A stretch of 6,571 nucleotides of DNA from Desulfonema limicola (GCA_020718925.1 DYRC01000009.1:21034-27604); one strand, 5' to 3'; positions 1-6,384 are shown, counted from the first letter of the stretch. Notes: generated by a model not told the origin, from the sequence alone. Made by a program: numbers and translations.

Positions 1-143
1 AGGAAAACGGGGGAGACGTATTTGTCCACCATTCCGCCATTAACATGCAAGGTTTCAAGACACTTGCTGAAGGCGACAGAGTAACTTTTGACGTGGAGGA
101 CGGTAACCGCGGACCTGCTGCAAAAAATGTTACCAAAATCTGA
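1..143 (+). CDS. Cold-shock protein (CspA family), 3' part only
   Basis: The reading frame is open from base 3 and ends at TGA 141-143, giving the last 46 residues of a protein whose start lies left of the window. The piece begins ENGGDVFVHHSAI, which contains the RNP2 motif (VFVHH) of the cold-shock OB fold. It continues with the typical second half (GFKTL, EGDRVTFDVEDG, RGPAAKNV) and stops where CspA proteins of about 66-70 residues stop. The RNP1 motif (KGFGFI type) would lie just outside. Family members bind single-stranded RNA and DNA in the cytoplasm and melt RNA secondary structure, either at low temperature or constitutively. Which paralogue this is cannot be told from the fragment. 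The gene converges on the chemotaxis operon and has no evident functional link with it. Confidence 0.93.
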   Translation, partial: ENGGDVFVHHSAINMQGFKTLAEGDRVTFDVEDGNRGPAAKNVTKI

Positions 144-167
144 TCCGTCAGGTTTCCTAAGATTTCC

Positions 168-196
168 AAGGCATTCTGTTCATGGCGGAATGCCTT
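168..196 (+). terminator. Hairpin between convergent genes, probable terminator of the cold-shock gene
   Basis: The arms AAGGCATTC (168-176) and GAATGCCTT (188-196) pair perfectly over 9 bp around an 11-base loop. The hairpin starts 24 bases after the cold-shock stop codon and lies 10 bases beyond the acetyltransferase stop on the other strand, where a terminator is expected. On the plus strand it is followed by a moderately T-rich tail (TCCTGTTT). On the minus strand the following bases (GGAAATC) are not T-rich. It therefore looks better suited to ending the plus-strand transcript, though it could slow polymerase from both sides. The weak U-tract keeps confidence moderate. Confidence 0.55.
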
Positions 197-206
197 TCCT
201 GTTTCA

Positions 207-758
207 TCATCTTACGTCTGACCATGCCAAAGATTTCATCCAAATTACCATCGGCTCAGGCGATGCTGACTCATCCGCATTCCCGAATTGTTCTCTGAGC
301 ATATCCGGTTTTCCGATATAGCCGCGCTTTTGCCAAAAGCGAGTTTTTTCAGGGCGTTGTGCATCACAAAACGCCGTATAATCGAATCGCCCCATATTTC
401 TGACATGGCGTTCCATCTCCTCAAGCAGGCGGATTCCGATGCCCTGTCTTCTGAATTTGGTTAAGAGAGCCGATTCCAAAAAATAAAAAACACACGCCGG
501 ATCATAGCCGTGTTCCGAAAACAGCACACTGAGATTATCTGTTGCATGTTCCAAAGGAAATCCGACAGAATATCCGATAATGTCATTTTCACAGAATACT
601 ATCACAAGAATGCTGTCAGGTGAATCCGTGTAAGCGTTCAGATATGTTTCTCCGGCTTCGGGAGCGGTATTGAAAACCGTTAACCGCAGTTCTGCTAATT
701 TAGGAATGTACGGTTTTGCCTGATGCCCAATCATGGGCTGAATGCGATATGAGATCAT
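207..758 (-). CDS. GNAT-family N-acetyltransferase
   Basis: This 183-residue protein is an acetyl-CoA-dependent GNAT acetyltransferase of unknown substrate. The acetyl-CoA pyrophosphate-binding motif A is visible as RRQGIG (residues 103-108) at the start of a helix continuing IRLLEEMERH, after a beta-strand region (VFYFLESALL). The C-terminal part has FWQKRGY, a common GNAT ending. ATG 758 is chosen because GAGG (764-767) lies 5 bases upstream. The frame is open further, to a TTG at 806, but that extension overlaps the phosphatase gene by 41 bases. The gene begins 7 bases after the CheX-like gene and its ribosome binding site overlaps that gene's stop codon, so it is almost certainly the last gene of the chemotaxis operon. 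A role in acetylating a Che protein or the receptor is possible but not shown by the sequence. No signal peptide or membrane segment is seen, so it should be cytoplasmic. Confidence 0.88.
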   Translation of the reverse strand: MISYRIQPMIGHQAKPYIPKLAELRLTVFNTAPEAGETYLNAYTDSPDSILVIVFCENDIIGYSVGFPLEHATDNLSVLFSEHGYDPACVFYFLESALLTKFRRQGIGIRLLEEMERHVRNMGRFDYTAFCDAQRPEKTRFWQKRGYIGKPDMLREQFGNADESASPEPMVIWMKSLAWSDVR

Positions 759-763
759 GTCTG

Positions 764-767
764 CCTC
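764..767 (-). promoter_or_regulatory. Ribosome binding site fixing the acetyltransferase start
   Basis: GAGG on the minus strand lies 5 bases before ATG 758 and shares two bases with the TGA stop (766-768) of the preceding CheX-like gene. This supports the 758 start over the TTG at 806 and suggests that translation of the two genes is coupled. Confidence 0.7.
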
Positions 768-1233
768 AATAATGCACAAGGAACAAATCGCATTCCCCAT
801 CTTCAAGCGGTAATTTTACGGAAATCAGAGACGCATTGCTGTTTTTCAGCAGAAGTGCGTCAATGTATGCTTGTAATTCCTCAGAAACCAGATGAGGCGG
901 TTCAATATGAAAAACATGCTGTTTTCCTGAAATGGCAGGCAGCAGATTGCCGCAGATAACATTAATCAGCTCTTTCGCAGCGTCCTGCTGCTGTTCATTT
1001 GTACTTTCTTCGTCATCGTCAAGTCCCAGCATATTCCCCGCCAATTGGGGAAGAATCTGCTCTGAAATCATCATAATGAGCGTTCCTCTTACAGAACCTG
1101 AAAAAGAAATGCTTGCTGCCGCAAATGTATCGCTTTGAGAGGACTCTTCAGAACCGAAGGATAGCAGGAAAGCAAGTTTTTCCATGACGTCTTCAGCCAC
1201 CCGTCTGAGTATCTCTTTAATCTGCTCGCTCAT
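766..1233 (-). CDS. cheX: CheX-type chemotaxis phosphatase (CheC/CheX/FliY superfamily)
   Basis: The protein has 155 residues, the usual CheX length. The diagnostic active-site helix is present as D84-x3-E88-x2-N91-x4-N96 (AAKELINVICGNLLPAI). Glu88 and Asn91 correspond to the ExxN pair with which CheX and CheC hydrolyse phospho-aspartate on CheY. Only one such motif is seen, as in CheX; CheC normally has two. A beta-rich first part (ISFSGSVRGTLIMMIS) fits the family fold. The gene overlaps the end of cheY by 17 bases, and its ribosome binding site (AAGGAAG, spacing about 8) lies inside cheY. The adjacent response regulator is therefore the obvious substrate. The expected role is cytoplasmic signal termination by dephosphorylating CheY-P. 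Residues 72-83 form an acidic and glutamine-rich insert (DDDEESTNEQQQ), probably a surface loop. Family assignment is strong; activity is inferred. Confidence 0.87.
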   Translation of the reverse strand: MSEQIKEILRRVAEDVMEKLAFLLSFGSEESSQSDTFAAASISFSGSVRGTLIMMISEQILPQLAGNMLGLDDDEESTNEQQQDAAKELINVICGNLLPAISGKQHVFHIEPPHLVSEELQAYIDALLLKNSNASLISVKLPLEDGECDLFLVHY

Positions 1234-1612
1234 CGCTGTCTTCCTTTTGAATGATGCTTTTAATCGTATCCCGAATGGTTTCAGGATAAAAAGGTTTGTG
1301 AATAAACGCCACGCCTTTGTCTTTCAGACGTTCCACCCTGAGCTTGCTTCCCTCGCTGGAGACAACCAGAATAGGAATATCTTTTGTTTTCGGATCATTT
1401 CGGATCAGCTCTATCATAACTTCCCCGTTCATCACGGGCATATTGATGTCCGTAATGATTAAGTCTGTAGAGTGATTATCAAGAATGTCAATGCCTTGTT
1501 GTCCGTTGGCTGCCTCATATATTTCTCCTGTTTCAATGCCGCTTAATTTAAGAGATTTTCGGATCATTGCCCGCATTACACTGCTGTCATCTATCACAAG
1601 GACGTTTAACAT
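1217..1612 (-). CDS. cheY: CheY-like single-domain response regulator
   Basis: This is a stand-alone receiver domain of 131 residues with no output domain. All key residues are present: acidic pocket Asp8-Asp9, phospho-acceptor Asp55 in TDINMPVMNG, switch Ser85, Glu87 (at the place of E. coli CheY Glu89), aromatic Phe103 (at the place of Tyr106) and Lys106 in HKPF. It should receive phosphate from CheA His155 and then either bind the flagellar switch or act on another target such as a pilus motor. The sequence does not say which. ATG 1612 is preceded by GAGGG with 7 bases of spacing, and the gene follows the MCP stop by 16 bases. Its 3' end overlaps the phosphatase gene. The C-terminal tail (KEDSDERAD) is short, charged and probably disordered. 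Confidence 0.93.
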   Translation of the reverse strand: MLNVLVIDDSSVMRAMIRKSLKLSGIETGEIYEAANGQQGIDILDNHSTDLIITDINMPVMNGEVMIELIRNDPKTKDIPILVVSSEGSKLRVERLKDKGVAFIHKPFYPETIRDTIKSIIQKEDSDERAD

Positions 1613-1628
1613 CGTTTTTCCCTCTTTT

Positions 1629-2975
1629 TCAGCTTTTATCGCTTTTTTTATTACCGATCAGCGCGGTTAATTCCCGCATATATTCCTTCATTCTGCTGCT
1701 TTGATTGCCGAGTTCTTCAACAGCCAAAGCGGTGTCGGACGCGTTTGCCATATTTTCCTGAGTAACCTTATCAATCTGAATCATTGCCTTGCTGACCTGA
1801 TGGATTCCCTGCGCCTGATCCTGAGATGCGGCAGCCACTTCCTGCAGCAGTTCTCCGACTTTCTGTGCGCCATCGGACAATTTTTTCAACCCGTCATTGG
1901 CACTGACAGCCAATTCATACCCGGTTCTGATACCTTTTACAGAAGCTTCGATAAGAGAGGCGGTATTTTTTGCTGCCTGCCCCGAACGCATTGCCAAACT
2001 CCGTACTTCGTCAGCAACAACTGCAAATCCCGCGCCGACTTCTCCGGCTCTCGCAGCTTCCACTGCCGCATTCAGTGCCAGCAGGTTGGTCTGAAAAGCA
2101 ATTTCTTCAATGGTTTTAATCACTTTTCGGGTTTCTTGTCCGGTCTTTGAAATGTCGTCCATAGATGCTGTCAGACGATTCATCGAATTTACCGTGTCGC
2201 TCATCACACGGGATGTCCCGATCATCAGCGTGTTGGCGTGCGTAATATTATGGGCGTTCTGCTGCGTCATGGAGGTCATTTCTTCCAAAGACGCGGAGGT
2301 CTCTTCAACAGATGCAGCCTGCATGGACGCACCGTAGGAAAGGGTTTTGCCTGAAGATAAAAGCTTCTGAGATGCAGATTCCACTTCGTCTGCAACTTTT
2401 TCCAAACCGACCACCACGATAGAAATCGGTCTGACCATAAAAAAGCTGACAATGAACAACAGCGCGGCAGCAAGGCTTATGCCCATAGCAATAACCTTGA
2501 TAAAATTGAAAAATTTCAATCTTGCCAGAGATTCGTCCATAAAGCGTCTGCTGAAGAAAACCTCGACATTTCCGATGGGTTTGCCCTCGTACAAAATAGT
2601 TTCACTCAGGCTTTTGTGTTCTTTTGTCATATTTCCGTCAAATTTGACAATTTTCCAATTGTCATCCCGTTTTCTCGCACAGAATACGGTTTTGCCATCA
2701 GCTTCTTTTATCATAACCGCATAAATCCGTTTTTCCATCATTTCCAGTTCGATAAGTTTAAGCGTCTGCGCTTCATCCAAAAACCACAGCGGTTTTTCCA
2801 AGCCGTTTGCCAAACGTTTGGGAACCGGAATGCTGATTTCTTCAAAATCTTTTTGCAGGCTTGCGCGTTCATTGGCATAATCCAAAATACTGAAGATGGA
2901 TGAAACGATAATCGAAAACCCGATCATCATCACTGAAATCGTTCCCATTTTCATCTTCCGGGGATGTTGCTTCAT
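1629..2975 (-). CDS. Methyl-accepting chemotaxis protein (transmembrane chemoreceptor)
   Basis: This 448-residue receptor has a short basic N-terminus, a first membrane helix at about 11-31, an extracytoplasmic domain at about 32-156, a second membrane helix at about 157-180 and a cytoplasmic coiled coil. The highly conserved hairpin tip that binds CheA and CheW runs from about 291 to 325 (IAFQTNLLALNAAVEAARAG, then GAGFAVVADEVRSLA). A likely methylation stretch with the Glu pair 224-225 lies in ASVEETSASLEEM. The sensor domain contains a PLWFLD motif (62-67). After RPIS (182-185) the sequence passes almost directly into the methylation helix, so a full HAMP domain is missing. No NWETF-like tail for tethering CheR is seen; the protein ends NKKSDKS. 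Two ATGs are adjacent (2978 and 2975). The second is chosen because AGGAGG lies 5 bases from it but only 2 from the first. The gene lies 12 bases after cheD, which encodes an enzyme that modifies receptors of this kind. Confidence 0.94.
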   Translation of the reverse strand: MKQHPRKMKMGTISVMMIGFSIIVSSIFSILDYANERASLQKDFEEISIPVPKRLANGLEKPLWFLDEAQTLKLIELEMMEKRIYAVMIKEADGKTVFCARKRDDNWKIVKFDGNMTKEHKSLSETILYEGKPIGNVEVFFSRRFMDESLARLKFFNFIKVIAMGISLAAALLFIVSFFMVRPISIVVVGLEKVADEVESASQKLLSSGKTLSYGASMQAASVEETSASLEEMTSMTQQNAHNITHANTLMIGTSRVMSDTVNSMNRLTASMDDISKTGQETRKVIKTIEEIAFQTNLLALNAAVEAARAGEVGAGFAVVADEVRSLAMRSGQAAKNTASLIEASVKGIRTGYELAVSANDGLKKLSDGAQKVGELLQEVAAASQDQAQGIHQVSKAMIQIDKVTQENMANASDTALAVEELGNQSSRMKEYMRELTALIGNKKSDKS

Positions 2976-2980
2976 CATAT

Positions 2981-2986
2981 CCTCCT
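2981..2986 (-). promoter_or_regulatory. Strong ribosome binding site of the chemoreceptor gene
   Basis: A perfect AGGAGG follows the cheD stop codon (2988-2990) by one base and precedes twin ATG codons. Its spacing is 2 bases to the first ATG and 5 to the second, which favours initiation at 2975. It is the strongest ribosome binding site in the operon, which would fit a receptor needed in more copies than the enzymes around it. Confidence 0.75.
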
Positions 2987-2987
2987 A

Positions 2988-3461
2988 TTATAATTCCCAT
3001 TTCTGACTGCCGCTGCTGATAACAATCTGCCCCGTGTCAAGATCGAAAGTTACTGTCCGGCTGGATGTGCCGCCAATATCTTCGGATTCCAATAAAATAT
3101 TGTTTTTCCAAAGCAGTTTTTTCAATACAATATGATTCCGCTCCCCGATTTTGAACATTTCATTATTTCCCAATGGCTGCCCGCAGCCCGCAGCTTTGAC
3201 GATCAGCCGGGATTTCTGAGCGCCCAGATCATAGACGCTTTTGAATAATTTCGGGACTCCGGTATCCACGAACATATACGGATTTGCCTCAGCTTTCTGA
3301 GGGTTGATTTTTGACAACGGCAGCATGGCATGGAGCATCCCGCCGACCCTGACCTGCGGATCATAGATCATCAGCCCCAGACAACTGCCCAGCGCATGGG
3401 TAACCAGAATGTCTCCCTTTTTTCCGACCTTCATATCTCCGACTAATACAACATATTTCAT
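2988..3461 (-). CDS. cheD: CheD chemoreceptor glutamine deamidase
   Basis: This 157-residue protein matches the CheD family in length and motifs. The catalytic Thr21, Cys27 and His44 are present in THALGSCLGLMIYD and GGMLHAMLP, the same spacing as I recall for Thermotoga CheD. The second half keeps FKIGERN, the IGGTSSRTVTFD segment and a closing TGQIVI. CheD deamidates particular receptor glutamines to glutamates and, in other bacteria, also interacts with CheC. Its likely substrate is the MCP encoded just downstream. One deviation is AAGCGQPLG at 116-124, where the family usually shows GGA. ATG 3461 is chosen because the family begins here. The frame is open upstream to 3641, but that part lies inside cheR in another frame and is not CheD-like. 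The ribosome binding site is weak (GGA about 9 bases upstream), so expression may depend on translation of cheR 34 bases away. Confidence 0.92.
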   Translation of the reverse strand: MKYVVLVGDMKVGKKGDILVTHALGSCLGLMIYDPQVRVGGMLHAMLPLSKINPQKAEANPYMFVDTGVPKLFKSVYDLGAQKSRLIVKAAGCGQPLGNNEMFKIGERNHIVLKKLLWKNNILLESEDIGGTSSRTVTFDLDTGQIVISSGSQKWEL

Positions 3462-3495
3462 TGTCGCAAATCCGTAACGCAAGATTAAGTAAATT

Positions 3496-4314
3496 CTATT
3501 TCCGATATACTGCCGGGCGCACATAGCGGAACCGGTGTGATATGGCTGACAATCCCTCGGAATGTCCCACAAAAAGATAGCCGCCCGGCTCAAGAAAATC
3601 CCAAAAACGATTGACCAGATTCTGCTGGGTGTTTCTGTCAAAATAAATCATCACATTCCGGCAGAAAATCACCTGAAACAGACCTTTCATGGGCCATGTA
3701 TCCATCAGATTCAGCCGGGCAATTTTCACCATGTCTCTGACAGTATTTTTCAACTGATAGTCGGAAGAATCTTCATTGCCAAGTCTGACAAAATATTTCT
3801 GTACCATAGACAGAGACATATCCCGAATCATCTCTTTATTATAAACCGCTTTCCGGGCTTTTTCCAGCATTCTTAAAGAAATATCTGTCGCTAAAATTTT
3901 GACATCGCGCAGATCAGCATCTGATAAGGCTTCTCTCAATACAAGCGCCAGAGTGAACGCTTCTTCGCCGGATGAACACGCGGCAATCCAGAAGCGCATT
4001 TTATGCTGTTTTTTAATCTCAGGTAAAACTGCTTCTGAAAAAAACTGAAAATGTTCGGATTCCCGAAAAAAGCTGGTCTTATTCGTTGTAATCACATCAA
4101 TCATAGAGATGATTTCCCCAGCCCCGGACTTGCTTTCGATATATTGAAGATATTCTGAAAAGCTTTCCATGTTCAGGGCGCGGAGACGCTTCATCAGGCG
4201 GGCTTTCACCAATGCCTGCTTGCCGTCTTTAAGATTGATTCCGCACAAATCATAGACCAGACGACTCACGGTCTGAAACTGGTTTTCCGTTAATTCCAGC
4301 GACATCAGATTCAT
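3496..4314 (-). CDS. cheR: CheR chemoreceptor glutamate O-methyltransferase
   Basis: This 272-residue protein is a standard-length CheR. The N-terminal helical domain (about 6-75) contains the basic segment KARLMKRLRAL, which in this family contacts the receptor. The catalytic domain follows with TTNKTSFFRE (76-85), the S-adenosylmethionine-binding AACSSGEEAFT (111-121), ATDIS (142-146), FCRNVMIYFD (217-226) and VGHSEGL (249-255). It transfers methyl groups from S-adenosylmethionine to receptor glutamates, setting the adaptation level of CheA signalling. There is no TPR or other C-terminal extension. The start overlaps the cheA stop in the classic ATGA arrangement (4311-4314), implying translational coupling. 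An in-frame ATG three codons further in is a possible alternative start. No partner methylesterase (CheB) is encoded in the window. Confidence 0.95.
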   Translation of the reverse strand: MNLMSLELTENQFQTVSRLVYDLCGINLKDGKQALVKARLMKRLRALNMESFSEYLQYIESKSGAGEIISMIDVITTNKTSFFRESEHFQFFSEAVLPEIKKQHKMRFWIAACSSGEEAFTLALVLREALSDADLRDVKILATDISLRMLEKARKAVYNKEMIRDMSLSMVQKYFVRLGNEDSSDYQLKNTVRDMVKIARLNLMDTWPMKGLFQVIFCRNVMIYFDRNTQQNLVNRFWDFLEPGGYLFVGHSEGLSAISHRFRYVRPAVYRK

Positions 4315-6377
4315 TTCTTTATGACTGCTCCGTTGGCAAGTCTGACCAATCCCCCGACATCCAGAATCAATCCGACTCTGCCATTGGGCATGATAGCACT
4401 CCCGGAAATACCGGGAATATTTCTGAAAATCTCTCCGAGCGTTTTGATCACAATCTGCTGGCTGCCAATCAGTTCATCAATAATCAGCCCCACCTGCTTG
4501 CCGTCATCTTCGACCACCATAACGATGCTTTTGGTCAGTTCTTCTTCCGCGCCGCTGATTTCAAACAGGGACGCCAGCCGGAACAACGGGATAAGATTTC
4601 CCTGAAGCAGAAGCATTTCCCCGCGTTTTAAGACCGTTGTAATATCTTCAGGCTTGGGCTGAACCGAGCGCACAATCGAAAGCGTCGGCGCTACATACGT
4701 CTGACGCCCCACTCTGACCACCATACCGTCAATAATTGCAAGCGTAAGCGGCAGATTCATTTTGAAGATGCTGCCATGACCGTATTGAGACTGAATTTCT
4801 ATCTGACCCCTAAGTGCCTCCACATTTTTTCTGACCACATCCATGCCGACGCCTCTGCCGGAAATATCAGAAACAATTTTTGCAGTGGAAAAGCCCGGCT
4901 CAAAAATCAGGTTATACACCTCTCTGTCGCTGATTGCCGCAAGAATTTCAGGATCGTCGTTGAACAGTCCTCTTTCAATGGCTTTATTAAGGATAATGTC
5001 CCGATCAAAGCCTTTTCCATCATCTCTTATTTCCACGACCACATTGCTCGCAGAGTGATACGCAGACAATTGAATCGTACCGACCGGCGGCTTGTCTGTT
5101 TTTCCCCGTTCATCAGGTGCTTCAATGCCGTGATCTATGGCGTTTCTGACCATGTGAATCAGGGGATCATTGATAAAATCCACCATATTCCGATCAATTT
5201 CCGTATCTTCGCCATCGGTAACAAAGCTGATATTTTTGCCGGTCTTCCGAGCCAAATCGCGTACCAGCCGAGCCATCTTGCGAAATGTGGCTTTAAGCGG
5301 AATCATCCGCATAGACATGCTCATGGATTGGAGTTCCCGGACGATTTTGCTGGTATGCGCTACTTTTTTCACCAGATCGTAATGCACACCGCTTGAAAGC
5401 ACTTCATCCTGAACCACCATCGAATGCGCTACCACCAACTCTCCCACCATATCAATAAAGCGATCCAAGCGCTCAATCGGAACGCGCACCGACGATTCCG
5501 CAGACTGTTTTGACGGTTCTTTAGGCGACAAAGATTGAGCGTCACTTTCTTCAGTTTTATCTGCGGATATTTCTTCTTCCTGAATCGGAAGCAAAGATAT
5601 ATTTTCTTCCTGAGAAACCGGCGCCGGCTGATGAACAGCAGATTTATCCGAAATTCCCTCTGACTCCGGATTTTTCAGCGTTATCATCAGGCTGTCATAC
5701 CCATCGGGCTTGACAAATGGCTTGTTTTCCAAAATATCTTTGACCATGTTCAGAATATCTTTAATCATATCCACAGAGCGGAGCGCCAAATCAGCATACC
5801 CGCCTGAATAACGGATTTCTTTATCCCGAATGCGGCTTAAAAAAGATTCCGCGCGATGCGATAATTCGGTCAGCAGCGCGAGATTGAAAAACGCGGAAGT
5901 GCCTTTAATCGTATGAATTGCCCGGAAAACAACCCCCACCGCCTCTGTATCATCCGGATTATTTTCAAGAGAAAGCAGGGCTTCCTCAGCCTTTATAATC
6001 AACTCTCCGCTTTCGGTAATAAAAGCTGCCAGAAGCTCAGGGTCCATGTCTTCGGATATATAACCTTCCGACTCGCTCGTATCCATGTCTTCGCCATCCC
6101 GCGCAGCCTCATCTGTCTGATCCTGTTCCATGAGGTATATTGCCTCCTGTATCTGTTTTCCCGCTTCCTCCATGCTCTTATCCGGGGAAAGTGATTTCCC
6201 GGCGATGATTTCAGCGATATTCCGCATAGCCTCGGCAATTTTATTGCGGCTGGATTCAGGGTATGACACATCACCGGAAAGAGCCTTGAGCATCTCATGA
6301 TAGCGCGTCAGTTCAACCGCATCGTCAGGTTCAAGCTGAATCAGCAGCGCAGCCGCATCGTGAATAGATATGTTCAA
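4311..6377 (-). CDS. cheA: CheA chemotaxis histidine kinase with N-terminal extension
   Basis: This 688-residue CheA has, in order: an unassigned helical region (about 1-90) and acidic linker (about 84-112); an Hpt domain (about 112-218) with phospho-accepting His155 in AIHTIKGTSAFF; a Ser/Glu/Pro-rich linker (about 236-296); a dimerisation domain (297-360, RVPIERLDRFIDMVGELVV); and a GHKL ATPase domain. The ATPase has N box HMVRNAIDHGIE (408-419), G1 DDGKGFD (452-458), F box IFEPGFSTA (491-499) and G2 GRGVGMD (507-513). A CheW-like domain (about 548-685) completes it. It autophosphorylates using ATP under receptor control and feeds CheY. No P2 domain or fused receiver is seen. The start is a TTG preceded by AGGGGG at 7 bases. 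The codon two before it is a stop, and the next in-frame ATG (residue 29) would cut into the first helical region. It appears to be the first gene of the operon. Confidence 0.95.
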   Translation of the reverse strand: MNISIHDAAALLIQLEPDDAVELTRYHEMLKALSGDVSYPESSRNKIAEAMRNIAEIIAGKSLSPDKSMEEAGKQIQEAIYLMEQDQTDEAARDGEDMDTSESEGYISEDMDPELLAAFITESGELIIKAEEALLSLENNPDDTEAVGVVFRAIHTIKGTSAFFNLALLTELSHRAESFLSRIRDKEIRYSGGYADLALRSVDMIKDILNMVKDILENKPFVKPDGYDSLMITLKNPESEGISDKSAVHQPAPVSQEENISLLPIQEEEISADKTEESDAQSLSPKEPSKQSAESSVRVPIERLDRFIDMVGELVVAHSMVVQDEVLSSGVHYDLVKKVAHTSKIVRELQSMSMSMRMIPLKATFRKMARLVRDLARKTGKNISFVTDGEDTEIDRNMVDFINDPLIHMVRNAIDHGIEAPDERGKTDKPPVGTIQLSAYHSASNVVVEIRDDGKGFDRDIILNKAIERGLFNDDPEILAAISDREVYNLIFEPGFSTAKIVSDISGRGVGMDVVRKNVEALRGQIEIQSQYGHGSIFKMNLPLTLAIIDGMVVRVGRQTYVAPTLSIVRSVQPKPEDITTVLKRGEMLLLQGNLIPLFRLASLFEISGAEEELTKSIVMVVEDDGKQVGLIIDELIGSQQIVIKTLGEIFRNIPGISGSAIMPNGRVGLILDVGGLVRLANGAVIKK

Positions 6378-6384
6378 AAGTCAT

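Larger units (their letters stand above)
207..6377 (-). other. Predicted chemosensory operon cheA-cheR-cheD-mcp-cheY-cheX-GNAT
   Basis: Seven minus-strand genes follow one another with these junctions: cheA/cheR overlap of 4 bases (ATGA), cheR/cheD gap of 34, cheD/mcp gap of 12, mcp/cheY gap of 16, cheY/cheX overlap of 17, and cheX/GNAT gap of 7. No terminator-like hairpin was seen between them, and the only candidate terminator lies past the last gene (168-196). The order groups the kinase with the adaptation enzymes, then the receptor, then the response regulator with its phosphatase. Confidence 0.85.

Noticed and set aside
88..321. A 77-codon plus-strand frame overlapping the cold-shock gene end and the acetyltransferase end.
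   Set aside because: It crosses the hairpin and two well-supported genes out of frame, and shows no family features.
759..806. A longer acetyltransferase starting at TTG 806 or the ATG at 800.
   Set aside because: It would lie inside the cheX coding sequence. ATG 758 has GAGG at 5 bases and fits the gene junction.
1701..2150. A 149-codon plus-strand frame, and shorter ones nearby, opposite the chemoreceptor.
   Set aside because: The coding strand is fixed by the conserved MCP signalling tip. The opposite frame is rich in Cys, Phe and Ser without any domain pattern.
2276..2473. A 65-codon minus-strand frame within the chemoreceptor gene.
   Set aside because: It is out of frame with the MCP, whose reading frame is continuous through this stretch, so it is not a sign of frameshift or of a separate gene.
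3462..3641. A 60-residue N-terminal extension of CheD (frame open to 3641).
   Set aside because: It overlaps the 3' end of cheR in another frame, has no CheD-like pattern, and the family start MKYVVLVGDMKVG fits ATG 3461.
4776..5396. A 206-codon open frame on the plus strand opposite cheA.
   Set aside because: It lies entirely antisense to the strongly conserved CheA kinase core, has no recognisable motif, and its residue make-up is that of a complementary-strand shadow.
6331..6384. A 17-codon leader-like frame starting at the ATG next to the cheA ribosome binding site.
   Set aside because: The ATG touches the purine run, leaving no spacer, and the peptide has no regulatory pattern such as repeated codons or an attenuator.
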